A program made the position numbers and the translations under genes. The notes beneath the pieces are model-generated. The model had not been told where the DNA came from. It was given only the letters and a program-made list of their open reading frames with translations, and searched no databases. From Legionella sp. PC1000 (GTDB taxonomy: Bacteria > Pseudomonadota > Gammaproteobacteria > Legionellales > Legionellaceae), in the NCBI RefSeq assembly GCF_014109805.1, contig NZ_CP059400.1, forward strand, positions 900,001 to 964,000: 64,000 nt of DNA. Direction: 5' to 3'. Numbering within the stretch: position 1 is the stretch's first letter; every line of letters starts with the position of its first letter. Shown in pieces: positions 26,150 through 35,774 of this stretch.

Positions 26150-26416
26150 ATGAACATGAAAAAAATTATTGGCAGTAGGATTGCACAGGCAAGAAGGGCG
26201 AATGGATTGACGATTAAAGTTTTGGCTGATAGGACAGGATTTGGGGCTGCCAGGATTGGGAATTGGGAGCAGGGAACCAGGAGTCCTGGGCCGGAAGAGG
26301 CTAAGAGCTTGTCTAAGGAATTGCAGGTTGCGGCTTCTTGGTTGCTTTGTTTGACAGATGACCCATTAGGTGAACGAGTTGAAAAGAGCATAATTGCCAA
26401 CACAAAATACGAGTAA
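26150..26416 (+). CDS. lvrR: LvrR-like XRE-family repressor
   Basis: An 88-aa phage-repressor-like protein: the helix-turn-helix covers about residues 8-62 (IAQARRANGLTIKVLADRT ... GNWEQGTRSP), which is the CI/Cro pattern, followed by a short tail without a peptidase domain. It is transcribed away from lvrABC and most likely controls both directions through the palindrome at 26056. Two in-frame ATGs (26150, 26156) are possible. In Legionella the lvrR-lvrABC arrangement is the conserved control block of these ICEs. Confidence 0.87.
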   Translation: MNMKKIIGSRIAQARRANGLTIKVLADRTGFGAARIGNWEQGTRSPGPEEAKSLSKELQVAASWLLCLTDDPLGERVEKSIIANTKYE

Positions 26417-26996
26417 ATGTTTTCACAAGAGCTTATTTTGAAAGATCAAGAACAAATATTTTAGTTTTATCAGAAATATCTTTATAACATTCATTGAGTT
26501 TATTTTTCATTTCTTGTAGAGATTGAGGACGTTTTCTTTTCCAAGCTTTTGGGAGTTTAGATGTGGTTTTATTTCCAAACCATAATACTAAATAAACACC
26601 AAATCCGTTGGCATGATAATCTGTTGAATAATTTTGTAGTTGATCTATTGCGGCAGACCATAGATCAGTATGCCATTGACCTTTTATTTCTATTGGCACA
26701 TCTAATAAATTATAAGTACTAAGAAGATCACATCGTTTATCATCAGATCTAGCGCCCTCTACGTGCGCGCGTGCATTATATTTTTCAAGATGCGGTGTTA
26801 GTGCTGATGCTATTAGATCACGACAATAATTTTCTTTATGTGGGTTTTCGTTATCCCAATAAAATTTAAAATCACTTGTTTCACTACCTTTGAGTCTTAA
26901 CTGTAATATTTCTAATTGGTCAATTAGTAAGGCTGATCTTGCCCTGAATTGTCGGACACCCTGCTAAGAGAGTAAAATCAAAGGCAGAGGTGAATA

Positions 26997-27296
26997 ATGA
27001 ACAATAATAAACCAGAGAAGCAGTTAGCCAGAAAAAAATATAGTCCCCGATTTAAAGATCAGGCACTTGAACGAATAGCACAAGACGGAGTTCGTCAGGT
27101 GGCAAAAGATCTTGGTCTATCAGAACCCTTACTCTATTCCTGGAAAGCCCAACAGAAAAAAGGTGGAGACTCTCTTGAAAATCAAAAGCTACAGCAAGCA
27201 GAAATGGCTCGTTTGAAGCGGGAAAATGCACTGTTAGCAGAAGAAAATGCGTTTCTAAAAAAGGCGGCTGCGTACTTCGCGAAGGAATCAAAGTGA
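26997..27296 (+). CDS. IS3-family transposase OrfA
   Basis: A 99-aa DNA-binding subunit with a helix-turn-helix (ERIAQDGVRQVAKDLGLSE then LLYSWK, about residues 21-48) and a C-terminal leucine-zipper-like coiled coil (about 65-95). This is the usual OrfA layout of the IS3 family. It binds the IS ends and also provides the N-terminus of the OrfAB fusion. It ends 4 nt inside the orfB frame. Confidence 0.93.
   Translation: MNNNKPEKQLARKKYSPRFKDQALERIAQDGVRQVAKDLGLSEPLLYSWKAQQKKGGDSLENQKLQQAEMARLKRENALLAEENAFLKKAAAYFAKESK
27257..27263 (+). promoter_or_regulatory. A6G slippery site for -1 frameshift (OrfAB)
   Basis: The heptamer A AAA AAG lies in the correct phase of orfA (codons CTA-AAA-AAG). 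A -1 slip here enters the orfB frame with no stop before the orfB reading region, giving the OrfAB transposase, as is standard in IS3 elements. Confidence 0.85.
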
Positions 27297-28153
27297 GGTA
27301 CGCCATGATTAAGGAGCACTCAGGTCAGTTTTCCCTTCGTTTAATGTGTCGCCTACTTTCTGTATCGGTCAGCGGATATTATGATTGGCGGAAACGAAAA
27401 CCCTCCCGTCGCGACATGAATAGTCAAGTATTAGCCAAGAAAATTAAAGCTATTTTTGATGAGGAAAAATCACGCGCTGGAGCCGTCAGGATTGCTAAAC
27501 GATTAAACAATGAAGGCGAGCCAGTGAGTAGGCATCGAGTGGCTAAAATCATGCGTTCAAATGACTGGCGTGCACGTGCTGCGAAGAAATTCAAAGCGAC
27601 AACCAATAGTAGCCATCAACTACCTGTCGCACCGAATTTATTGCAGCAAAATTTCCTGGCACATCAACCTAATGAAAAATGGGTGAGCGACATCACCTAT
27701 ATTTGGACTGAGGAAGGATGGCTTTACCTTGCAGTTGTTATGGATTTGTATTCACGCAAGATCGTTGGATGGGCTCTTTCTGAGCGAATGACAAAGGAAT
27801 TAGTAATTGATGCTCTTCAAATGGCTATATGGAGTCGAAAACCAACTAAAGGACTTGTTCTACATTCAGACAGGGGAAGCCAATATTGCTCTTACGAGTA
27901 TCAACAACTTTTAACGCAGCATGGTATTGTGTGCAGCATGAGTAAGCGTGGTGATTGTTATGATAACGCTGCTATGGAAAGCTGGAATCATAGTTTCAAA
28001 GTAGAAGCGATTCATGGGGAGAAATTTGCAACACGTGCAATTGCCAAAAATCATGTGTTTGAATACATCGAAATATACTACAATCGGAAACGACTTCACT
28101 CAATGATCGGGTATAAATCTCCTGAGTTATTTGAGATTAAAATGGTAGCTTAG
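27293..28153 (+). CDS. IS3-family transposase OrfB (DDE catalytic part)
   Basis: A 286-aa rve-type integrase domain made mainly as part of OrfAB through the frameshift at 27257; the local GTG start is weak. Catalytic residues are visible as D in WVSDITYI, D in LHSDRGSQY and E in AAMESWNHS, the last followed by the K/R seven residues on (SFKVEAIHG), as in IS3 DDE(K) enzymes. An HTH_21 region lies at about residues 50-110. The frame is intact. Confidence 0.93.
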   Translation: MRYAMIKEHSGQFSLRLMCRLLSVSVSGYYDWRKRKPSRRDMNSQVLAKKIKAIFDEEKSRAGAVRIAKRLNNEGEPVSRHRVAKIMRSNDWRARAAKKFKATTNSSHQLPVAPNLLQQNFLAHQPNEKWVSDITYIWTEEGWLYLAVVMDLYSRKIVGWALSERMTKELVIDALQMAIWSRKPTKGLVLHSDRGSQYCSYEYQQLLTQHGIVCSMSKRGDCYDNAAMESWNHSFKVEAIHGEKFATRAIAKNHVFEYIEIYYNRKRLHSMIGYKSPELFEIKMVA

Positions 28154-31100
28154 TTAGGTGTCCGTTTTTTCCAGGCAAGATCAGGCTTGTAAATCCTTGT
28201 GTCCGGTGGGTTCTTTGCTCAGTAAGATATTTTGTACATCTTGTAATGAAAAATATTTTTTATAGCTTTCTGATTTATGCTTTTTATTCTCAGTTAACGC
28301 ATGTTTAAGTTCATCGCAATATTGACATAAATCGTTTTTGTTAATGAGATCAGAAATTAAATCTTGTGCTTCTTGCGTTGTAATTAAAGAAAGTTCAGTT
28401 ATACATCCTTTAATAAGTCTGGATGCATCCCACGGATGTTGATTTCCTTCCCAACTGCCAGTGGGGTATGGCACCGGTGGCCATATTGAACCAAATTTCA
28501 AAATAAAAAAATATAATTGCTGTGCATTCATCTTTGGCCAATAAGTTGAAATTTTCTTATCAACGAAGATAAACTCACTTAATACCCAAATACTTATTTT
28601 ATCTTCTGAAGTATATTGATTGAGTATTTCAAAATGAGATTCAAAGTCCAGAAGAAAACAAGTGCTTATCCAAATATCCCGTTGAGGGCATTTATCAAAT
28701 TCTTGCTTACTAATTTGTTCTCGAATTAACTTAATAACATCATTAGGTGAGTAACAAATAGCTATGGTAAGGACTGTTTTCAAGCTATCATAAGCTAATT
28801 TTTGGTAATTATTAAGCCATTTTAAAGCTACTTTTCCTGCTATATCCTGGAATAAACTGTCAGTTTGAATTCGATATAATCCAGGAACATATCTTTCTTC
28901 AGAATATAAATAAGGTTCTATCGTTTCATAAATAAAATTTTCTTTTGACAATGAGTCTTTGAAAAGAATAAATTCAAGCTCTTTTTGTACAGAAGAGGAT
29001 ATATCATTGCTTTTGAAGCTAGCTCCCCAATGACAAGCAGCTAGAGCTGAATGAGCAATATTTAATGGAATTTCGTCTAACTTTTCATTGCGAGATAAAA
29101 TAATATCGCAGTATGCTAAAAGAATAGCCTCAAAGGGGGAAATCAAGTTTTGATTAATACGTAGTTTTATTATCTCATGGACGGTTGGTATGTTATTTTC
29201 TTCAATAGCTGAACAGATTCCATTTATTGCTAGTGGTAAGAGCTCTATACCTAAAAGTTCAACTACACGTTTTTTCGGTTCATTTCCCTGAATATCACTA
29301 AACCAACCTAAATAAGCTTTCGCTATTTGATTTAAGCCATTTATATGTTTTCCTGAAACTAACTGATCTCTAATTTCATGATATTGTTGGTGTCTTTCTA
29401 TTACTTTTTTCTTTTGTCTACTACGATGAGCTGCTTGCTTTTTTTCATATTGTTCAATTTCTTTTTTTCCATTAGCTCTTTGCAGTTCTATATCATGTAT
29501 ATGTTTTTTTAAATTTATATTTAGAATGGCTTGATCCTGAGCATGTTTCAAAGCAGCACCAGTAAAAGGCTGATAGGCAAATATCCAACGAACTAGTTCT
29601 TTCCATTTTAATTCGTTATCCGACGTATGCAGTCCCATAATATTATCGAGATGAAATATTATGTCTTCCTCTATTACCCATAACCATGTATGACTTAAAC
29701 AGAATATTAGCCAGAGTTTATCTGGCTTTGAGCTTTTAATTGCAACTGATTGAAGAGATCTACGATAATCAGTATTTTCAGATAAATATTTAGTAATTTC
29801 ATCATACTCATTATGATGCCGAGAAGCATTTGTTTCAATTATGCTTAACCAAGTCCATAATTCTTGAGGTACAGGTTTAGAAATTCGTTTCATTCTCTCT
29901 TGAGTAAACTGTAATACTAATCTCTTTATTTTGTTTTGAATTTTTTCATTTTTTTCTGATGATGCTGAGCCTAATTCCTTCAGAAAAGATCGGATACATC
30001 CTTCAATTTGTTCAATAGACAATTGTTCGAATAATTTATAACCTAAAGCTATCAAAGATATTTGTTTATCTTCAGCTGATTTTTTTAATATTTCTAAGAA
30101 AATTTCTGAAATTTTGTCTGAATTATACAGTTTGGTAGCAACTCTAAATATATCTAAAATGAGATATAGAGAATTAATTTCGTCATGGTGATGTAATTTA
30201 TCAGATATTATTATCCAATTGGGTTCTATCGTACATTTTTTTAAAGCTGTTACAACAGCTTCTCTTTCTACAAGAGTTACAGTTTGTTCTAATAAAATAG
30301 ATATGAGCTCATCTTTTATACTATCAATAAAATTAGGAGATGCGGTATGTTCAATGGATTGAATAATTAAATAAGATAATTGAAACGGCGTATCTTTAGT
30401 ATGTAAAATACTTAAAACATCGTCTCGCAACTCAGGTCTTAACAGACCGTCTCCCACGCTGATATGCCAATCTTCGGCTCGGAAATAGGGATCGTCCTTT
30501 GCAATTTTTTGTAAAGACTTCAGAAGAAATTTTAACTGTTCTGTAGTTAAAATTGTGGGATCACTATATTTTAAGAATCCGTAAGGATCTCGGTTAATAA
30601 AACTATTCCTTTCTGGCTGACAAAAAACTGCAAGCCAAGCATGGAGTCCTCTAAGAGCAGAAGGAACTATATATCTATCACCATAAAGCAACGCTTCTAG
30701 ACGTCGTATAGATAATTTATTATTTAACTTATTGCCGAGCCATTTTGCAGCTAAAAATTCTGCTACTGTTCTATGGCATGGCACTAAAATATTATTAGAA
30801 TCTGAACGGAATAACATTGTTGATAAGATATGTTGCATTAATTCATTAGAACTATTCTCATCGAAAAATTCTTCAATTTTAGGTGCAGATAAATCTTTAT
30901 TATTAATAGATACGCCTATTTTCCCTGAAAGCAAAAGTTGAGCACAAATACAACCAGCTGTTTCAATTAGCTTATGGATATTTGGAGGTGTTTTAATAGA
31001 TGCATGAATTTCACTATGTTCCTCAAGAAGAGTCAAACAAGCATTTTCATACAAATCTAATTTAGAGCTCGGCCATCCACCATTTTGTTGATGTGCTTTT

Positions 31101-31853
31101 AAAAATAATGACAAATTATTAGGATTTCTTAGTAAATCTACAACACCTCGTTTTTGAGCTTCTATAAAAAAGTCGTTACCATCTATTTCTTTACCTTCGT
31201 TGTTAATGAACTCTATAATTTCTCGGTCATTTAAGGATAATAAATGCCCAAGAATTGGTTTTTTATTCCATCTGTTTTGAATGATTTTACTATTTACCGC
31301 ATCCTTCCAGTCAGCAGTGCGACATGCCAATATAAAGTTTGGGCTATGATGATGCGAGATTTTTGATAAAATATTATCGGATATAAGCTCTTTTTTATAT
31401 ACTGTTACCTCATCAATTCCATCAATGATAATTTTAGAGGGCTTAGAAACTGCTTCGATTGCTGGAGATAACATTATGGATACTGCATCATAACAGATAG
31501 AATTTGTTCTTTCTTTGAATTCTCTTAATAGAGTAGACTTCCCACTGCCAGGCTCACCTAGTAGGATTAAAGGACCATCCATAGCAAAAAAATCCGCATC
31601 AGAGCAAATTTTTTTCTTGTCTGAATCATCAATAATTTCTATTCGTCTTGGAATATAGTTCATTCAGTGCTCTCTGTCTTGGCTTTGTAGGCTCTTAATT
31701 TTGGGTATATTTTATCTATAACATGCTCATATCACCACCCAAGCGATGATTGAATAATATAATAGGTTTTGTCAGCTTTAACCAATGAATGTACCAATAT
31801 AAAAAATAATGGGGGGAGTGTGCAAATTTAGCATATGTAATCGTTAAACTATT

Positions 31854-33140
31854 TTATGCAGGTAACTGAGAGTATTTTTGTCTATTATTAGAATGCTTCA
31901 CATACATAGTAATAAAAGCACTAGCCACCAAAGTAAATACTAATATAGAAGGCGATGATGCAATACCTGTTTTTTTAACCAGTATTAAAGAAACTAACGG
32001 AGCAAGTCCAGCTGATAAACTTGCAGCAGTTGAATATAAAATTGATAAAACAGTGCATCGTAACTTAATCGGAAACATTTCAGCTAACATCACCGGTACT
32101 GTTGCATAATAAGCTCCAGCAGGAATTGCAATTAATGCTTGTCCTAATAAGAGCTCATAAATATCATGGTGCGATAAAACATAAAAAAATGGCTGGGAAA
32201 GAATCAATAAACCAACACTAGCAAAGATCACAATTTTTTCTCGATTGATTTTATCAGATAGTTTTCCAACTAAAGGAAATACAGCTAATAAAACAATTAA
32301 TGAAAGTATATTTGATAGGATAATTTCATGATCCTGAAAATGACTATATAAATGGGCTTGCATAGGACCATAAATGTAAATCTGGAAAGTCGTTGTTACT
32401 CCTAGGCAACTTAAAACAAATACATAAAGAGATTGAATTTTATTGTCCTTGATGTAGTTGACTGATTCTGAAAGTAGACTCTTAAATTTAGGTTTTGGCC
32501 TGTCTGCATAGTACATGATGTACTCCATACTCTCAGGAATACACAACCGGATATACAAGCCAATGGAAGAACCTAGTAGTGCAAGGACAAAAGGTACACG
32601 CCAGACTAGCCAATCGTGTTCAGGATAGTGATTGGTAAAATAAGTAACTAATAATGCTACCAATGATGCTACGAGCATTCCTGACATGGCACCAAACGAA
32701 GCCCAGCTGCCCGAGTAGCCTTTTTTGGAGGCTTCTGCATTTTCAACCAGATAAGCTGAAGAATTTAGATATTCTGCACCACAGGAGAAGCTCTGAATAA
32801 CTCTTAACACTAATAAGGTTATAACAGAAAAAGTACCTATGGTGCTGTGTGGGGGGATAAACCCGATAAGGGTTGTTGACACGCCCATCGTTAAGATGGA
32901 CGCTGCAAGGATAATTTTTCTGCCATAGATATCGGATAATAAGCCCATTATCATAGCCCCAATAGGTCTGGCTAGATATCCAGCAAAGAAAGTAAGAAAT
33001 ACTAGAAATAAACCCTTTGAAGCATCACCAATTAGGTATTTGGCAATGTAGACTGAGAGTAGGCCGCAAATGGCCATATCAAAAGATTCTATTAAATTGC
33101 CTAGTGTGCCTGCCAGTATGATTCGGGTTTGATGCTTCAT
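31854..33140 (-). CDS. MFS transporter, metabolite/H+ symporter (ProP-like) group
   Basis: A 428-aa protein with twelve hydrophobic segments. The MHS-group MFS signatures are visible: an early Glu/Asp in TM1 (LGNLIESFDMAICG), the loop GLLSDIYGRKI (about residue 64), and RCTVLSILYS in the second half. MHS transporters import or export small organic acids, betaine or drugs. AAGGA lies upstream. It overlaps nothing but follows the deformylase gene by only 4 nt, so both are probably one transcript with the two regulator genes before it. Substrate unknown. Confidence 0.83.
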   Translation of the reverse strand: MKHQTRIILAGTLGNLIESFDMAICGLLSVYIAKYLIGDASKGLFLVFLTFFAGYLARPIGAMIMGLLSDIYGRKIILAASILTMGVSTTLIGFIPPHSTIGTFSVITLLVLRVIQSFSCGAEYLNSSAYLVENAEASKKGYSGSWASFGAMSGMLVASLVALLVTYFTNHYPEHDWLVWRVPFVLALLGSSIGLYIRLCIPESMEYIMYYADRPKPKFKSLLSESVNYIKDNKIQSLYVFVLSCLGVTTTFQIYIYGPMQAHLYSHFQDHEIILSNILSLIVLLAVFPLVGKLSDKINREKIVIFASVGLLILSQPFFYVLSHHDIYELLLGQALIAIPAGAYYATVPVMLAEMFPIKLRCTVLSILYSTAASLSAGLAPLVSLILVKKTGIASSPSILVFTLVASAFITMYVKHSNNRQKYSQLPA

Positions 33141-33144
33141 AGGA

Positions 33145-33663
33145 TTATCCTTTACTTTGCATTGCCGATAGAGTGGTTAGTGAGTCCTGATCTTCTACTC
33201 GGTCTAAAAATAAAAATCCATTCAGGTGATCAATTTCATGCTGAAGAATACGGGCTTCCAAGCCGGAAGCTTTTTTGGTAATTCTATTTCCATCTATGTC
33301 AAAGCCTGAATATTCAATTTCCATGGCTCTTGGAACCTCTCCCATTAATTCACCGCAATTAAGGCATCCCTCGTAGCCAGTTTGAATTTCTTGGGACAGG
33401 ATTTTTAATGCAGGATTAATTAATGCAGTATCGGGGATCGGGTATTCTGGTTTTCTCCGTTTGGTATAATTAGTACCAAATACAATAACTCGTTTGCTGA
33501 TGCCAATTTGGGGAGCAGCTACCCCTACGGCACCTTTGTCAGCCATAATGCCGAACATAGTCTTAATCAGCTCTTTTAACCAACTGCTACCAAATTCTGA
33601 TTCTTTAATTGGCTCAGCGGTTTGTCTTAAAATAGGATCGTTTTTATCCAGGAGTGTGTTCAT
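33145..33663 (-). CDS. def: Accessory peptide deformylase
   Basis: Removes the formyl group from new N-terminal methionines. The 172-aa protein has the three deformylase motifs: GVGVAAPQ (residues 46-52), YEGCLN (metal-binding Cys100) and QHEIDHLNG (His142, Glu143, His146). Motif II is EGCLN instead of the usual EGCLS, as in some accessory forms. It lies on ICE cargo, 4 nt before an MFS gene, so it is an extra copy besides the housekeeping def expected elsewhere. Resistance to deformylase inhibitors is a reasonable inference. Confidence 0.9.
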   Translation of the reverse strand: MNTLLDKNDPILRQTAEPIKESEFGSSWLKELIKTMFGIMADKGAVGVAAPQIGISKRVIVFGTNYTKRRKPEYPIPDTALINPALKILSQEIQTGYEGCLNCGELMGEVPRAMEIEYSGFDIDGNRITKKASGLEARILQHEIDHLNGFLFLDRVEDQDSLTTLSAMQSKG

Positions 33664-34258
33664 AGTTCACCTGATTGTTGATGATTAATGTGAGTTTGGG
33701 CTTAGTCTTCATGCAGGACTGTTTGTCTGGTAAAGTTAAATACTCTTGAATTTGCCTTAACGCAAACTTGCCCATGGCTAACAGTTTTTCGCAATGAATG
33801 GAGCTTTTGTTTTGGATATAGGGATTTATTCGTTTTAATCCAAATGAAAAGATTGCTCTATGAGAATCATATTCAGTGGGGATGGAAATACCTGTGATGA
33901 GTCCAGGTTCTATCTGTTTGTATTTTGTAATTGCTTCTATACAGCCTATATGAGGAAGTTCGCTCCATAATTTCGGTTGATCCTGGCTGATGAACTCTGG
34001 TTGATAGCAACCATCAAATAGCCAGAGACTTTTCTCAATTAAATTTTGCTCTATAGCTGGGTTGGAGGACATGAAAAAGATCTGTCCTGCTTGATTGATG
34101 AGGGCAATGGAAGCATAGTCTGTTTCTACTTGCCCGAGTACGTCAGAGAACACTTTTCGCATGGTGATATAATGTTCAAAGAGAAAATCTTTTGCTTTAG
34201 GGTGAAGCCTTACTTCAACAGCTGTTACATCCATATCTACAAACTTCTTAAACGGCAT
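33644..34258 (-). CDS. Hypothetical sensory-like protein (autoinducer-binding-like fold?)
   Basis: About 204 aa from ATG 34258 (a longer frame begins inside the upstream gene). The middle shows DYASIALINQAGQIFFMSS and GLITGISIPTEYDSHRAIF, a pattern like the sensory domains of LuxR-type regulators, but the C-terminus has no helix-turn-helix. It overlaps the HTH gene upstream by 11 nt and the deformylase by 20 nt. It may act with that HTH protein as a two-gene sensor and regulator; this is inference. Confidence 0.6.
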   Translation of the reverse strand: MPFKKFVDMDVTAVEVRLHPKAKDFLFEHYITMRKVFSDVLGQVETDYASIALINQAGQIFFMSSNPAIEQNLIEKSLWLFDGCYQPEFISQDQPKLWSELPHIGCIEAITKYKQIEPGLITGISIPTEYDSHRAIFSFGLKRINPYIQNKSSIHCEKLLAMGKFALRQIQEYLTLPDKQSCMKTKPKLTLIINNQVNYEHTPG

Positions 34259-34739
34259 GACTGTGCTTTTTTCTTTGTTCTTCGTAGGAAGAAATGGAAC
34301 CAATGGCCAAGTCAATGATTTTTAGTAAATTATTTTCCGATGTGTCAATTGCACGTACTTCTTTGATTAATCCTAACACAAAATCGGCGTAATCGTCATT
34401 ACTTCCATGAGAAACAGGGTATAAATGATGGCTTTGCTTCAAGATGTAATGAAGTAGTGTTTCATCGACTTCATTTTTCTTAGGAGCTGCATGTCCTTCC
34501 TCACCAAATAATAGCCAGCCTGGGTTTACATGAAGATGATGAGCTAATTGTTTAACTTTCTCATAATCAGGTAGAGCATCACCTCTTATATAGCGACGGC
34601 AGATTTGTTCTGATGCACCTGTAAATTCTGCTAGGGCTTTAATACAGATCCCATTAGGTGAACGAGATGCAGTATGTCCTTTATCTTTGAGGGTATGGAT
34701 CAAGCGATTTGCAAACGATTGATAGGGTCCCTTACTCAT
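34248..34739 (-). CDS. XRE-family regulator with long C-terminal part
   Basis: A 163-aa protein with an N-terminal helix-turn-helix (KALAEFTGASEQICRRYIRGD, about residues 33-53 shown here only in part) and VNPGWLLFGEE, the phrase that often ends CI-type HTH domains. The C-terminal half is acidic and helical. AAGGA precedes the ATG. It is first in the operon with the sensory-like protein, deformylase and MFS genes and so probably controls them. It resembles other Legionella ICE-linked HTH proteins. Confidence 0.8.
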   Translation of the reverse strand: MSKGPYQSFANRLIHTLKDKGHTASRSPNGICIKALAEFTGASEQICRRYIRGDALPDYEKVKQLAHHLHVNPGWLLFGEEGHAAPKKNEVDETLLHYILKQSHHLYPVSHGSNDDYADFVLGLIKEVRAIDTSENNLLKIIDLAIGSISSYEEQRKKHSHAV

Positions 34740-34948
34740 AAAATTATCCTTTTAATCGAACGTCGTAAAAAAATTATCATATAAAACGGTATCATTCAAT
34801 ATCATATCGTATCTTAATTTAAATTTCTTAAAAATACATATTGATAATTATTTTAATATCGTTTTAATATTAGTTTCGATAAATGATACTTAATGTTCAT
34901 TTTGCGCGATTTGGACTTTATTACACATGTTTTACAGGAGTATATCGC

Positions 34949-35194
34949 ATGTTTTACGATCAAAAAATCACCATCTATAAGGGTATTATTCAGTATCTAC
35001 TGGATTCAACCAATTATTCTCTACAACGAATCGCTAATTTATCAAACTCCCCAATTGCTCATTTGCAGTTAATCTACCAGCACAATCGTTTACCTAAAGA
35101 AAGTAAGGTTGAATTGAATTTGCTGAAGCTGTTTATCACAGTCATTGATATGGAACACAAGGGTGAATGGAAGGCTCGTTTACAACTTAAATAA
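34949..35194 (+). CDS. Small HTH-like protein beside excisionase
   Basis: An 81-aa protein. ATG 34949 is chosen because AGGAG lies 8 nt upstream. The part YSLQRIANLSNSPIAHLQLIY looks like a helix-turn-helix (quoted in part). It is followed after 20 nt by the AlpA-like gene and is divergent from the XRE regulator at 34739, so this gap is another probable control point. It may regulate excision or transfer; the family is not recognised. Confidence 0.65.
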   Translation: MFYDQKITIYKGIIQYLLDSTNYSLQRIANLSNSPIAHLQLIYQHNRLPKESKVELNLLKLFITVIDMEHKGEWKARLQLK

Positions 35195-35214
35195 CAGAGG
35201 GATTTGGAGAATCA

Positions 35215-35415
35215 ATGATGCAACCAGTTAATGATCTATTTACACAACAGATTCTGTTTATCAATGACGTAGAAGTCATTATCGGAAAGGACCGATTGAC
35301 TTTACGCCGTTGGTGGAGTGAAGGGAAATTTCCCAAGCCAGTAAAATTACATGGCAGAACTTTAGCCTGGCATAAAGACGTGATTGATAACTGGATTAAT
35401 CAATATGTCAGATAA
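35215..35415 (+). CDS. AlpA-family excisionase/regulator
   Basis: A 66-aa winged-helix/MerR-like DNA-binding protein. GKDRLTLRRWWSEGKFPKPVK followed by GRTLAWHKDVIDNWI is the AlpA/Xis signature (core shown in two short pieces). Such proteins bend DNA at the attachment site and favour excision by P4-type integrases. It lies close to the integrase and downstream of the 81-aa gene, likely one transcript. Confidence 0.85.
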   Translation: MMQPVNDLFTQQILFINDVEVIIGKDRLTLRRWWSEGKFPKPVKLHGRTLAWHKDVIDNWINQYVR

Positions 35416-35477
35416 ATCCATTTTCATTGCCTGAAGTGGTCAATGACTGCTTTAGACAATGATTAATTTCTAAAGGT

Positions 35478-35774
35478 TTATAAGTAATACTTATCATCCC
35501 CTTTTTCTAAAATGACTTTAAAACCGCAAGTGTGAGAGATGTTGAGGAAGTTACTAAGCTTTACATCTTCTTGCTCACCGGAGCGAATTTTTTGAATTAC
35601 AGTTGGAGAAAGCCCTGCTTTTTCGGCCAGTTTTCTCACGGTCATTTTGCCATTCTTCATGAGTGCTTTGATGATTTCAGATAATAGAAACTCATCATAT
35701 TCTTTTTCAAATTGTTCACGAAAAAGAGGGTCCTGCATTTCTCGTTCAAAAGTAGATAAATGTTTCTTAGTCAT
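35478..35774 (-). CDS. higA: HigA-type antitoxin (XRE family)
   Basis: A 98-aa protein with an N-terminal helical extension and a helix-turn-helix (VRKLAEKAGLSPTVIQKI, about residues 48-66 then VKLSNF). It overlaps the toxin gene by 8 nt and follows it, the HigBA order. The antitoxin would bind toxin and operator. Start 35774 (MTKKHLSTF) fits best; three more residues upstream are possible. Confidence 0.8.
   Translation of the reverse strand: MTKKHLSTFEREMQDPLFREQFEKEYDEFLLSEIIKALMKNGKMTVRKLAEKAGLSPTVIQKIRSGEQEDVKLSNFLNISHTCGFKVILEKGDDKYYL

Larger units (their letters stand above)
26934..28183 (+). mobile_element. IS3-family insertion sequence (1250 bp)
   Basis: Ends are imperfect inverted repeats starting TGATCTTGCC on both sides and continuing with shared blocks CGGACACC and CTAAG. 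It is flanked by a 3-bp direct repeat GGC (26931-26933 and 28184-28186), the usual IS3 duplication length. Inside are orfA and orfB joined by a frameshift signal. Intact ends, clean target duplication and intact reading frames point to a recent, perhaps still mobile, insertion into the NACHT gene. Confidence 0.9.
26433..31663 (-). pseudogene. Large NACHT-type NTPase with C-terminal PD-(D/E)XK nuclease, split by IS3 element
   Basis: The gene starts at 31663 and reads to 28184, is interrupted by the IS at 26934-28183, and resumes at 26930 to stop at 26433. Removing the IS and one GGC target copy restores one frame of 1325 codons. N-terminus: Walker A GEPGSGKST (residues 36-44), Walker B IIIDGIDEV (78-86), ACRTADW sensor (113-119), and HRTVAEFLAAKWLG (297-310), typical of NACHT/STAND NTPases. 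The middle (about 320-1150) is helical, HEAT-like. C-terminus: E1193, D1228, E1241-I-K1243 and Q1257/Y1261 form a PD-(D/E)XK nuclease pattern. This suggests an anti-phage STAND sensor with a nuclease effector. The IS adds a stop, so the N-terminal piece (1160 aa) keeps its ATPase but loses the nuclease. Confidence 0.8.

Noticed and set aside
26433..26699. Stand-alone 88-aa gene
   Set aside because: The reading frame continues upstream without stop to the IS end at 26931 and rejoins the NACHT gene; it is the C-terminal part of that gene.
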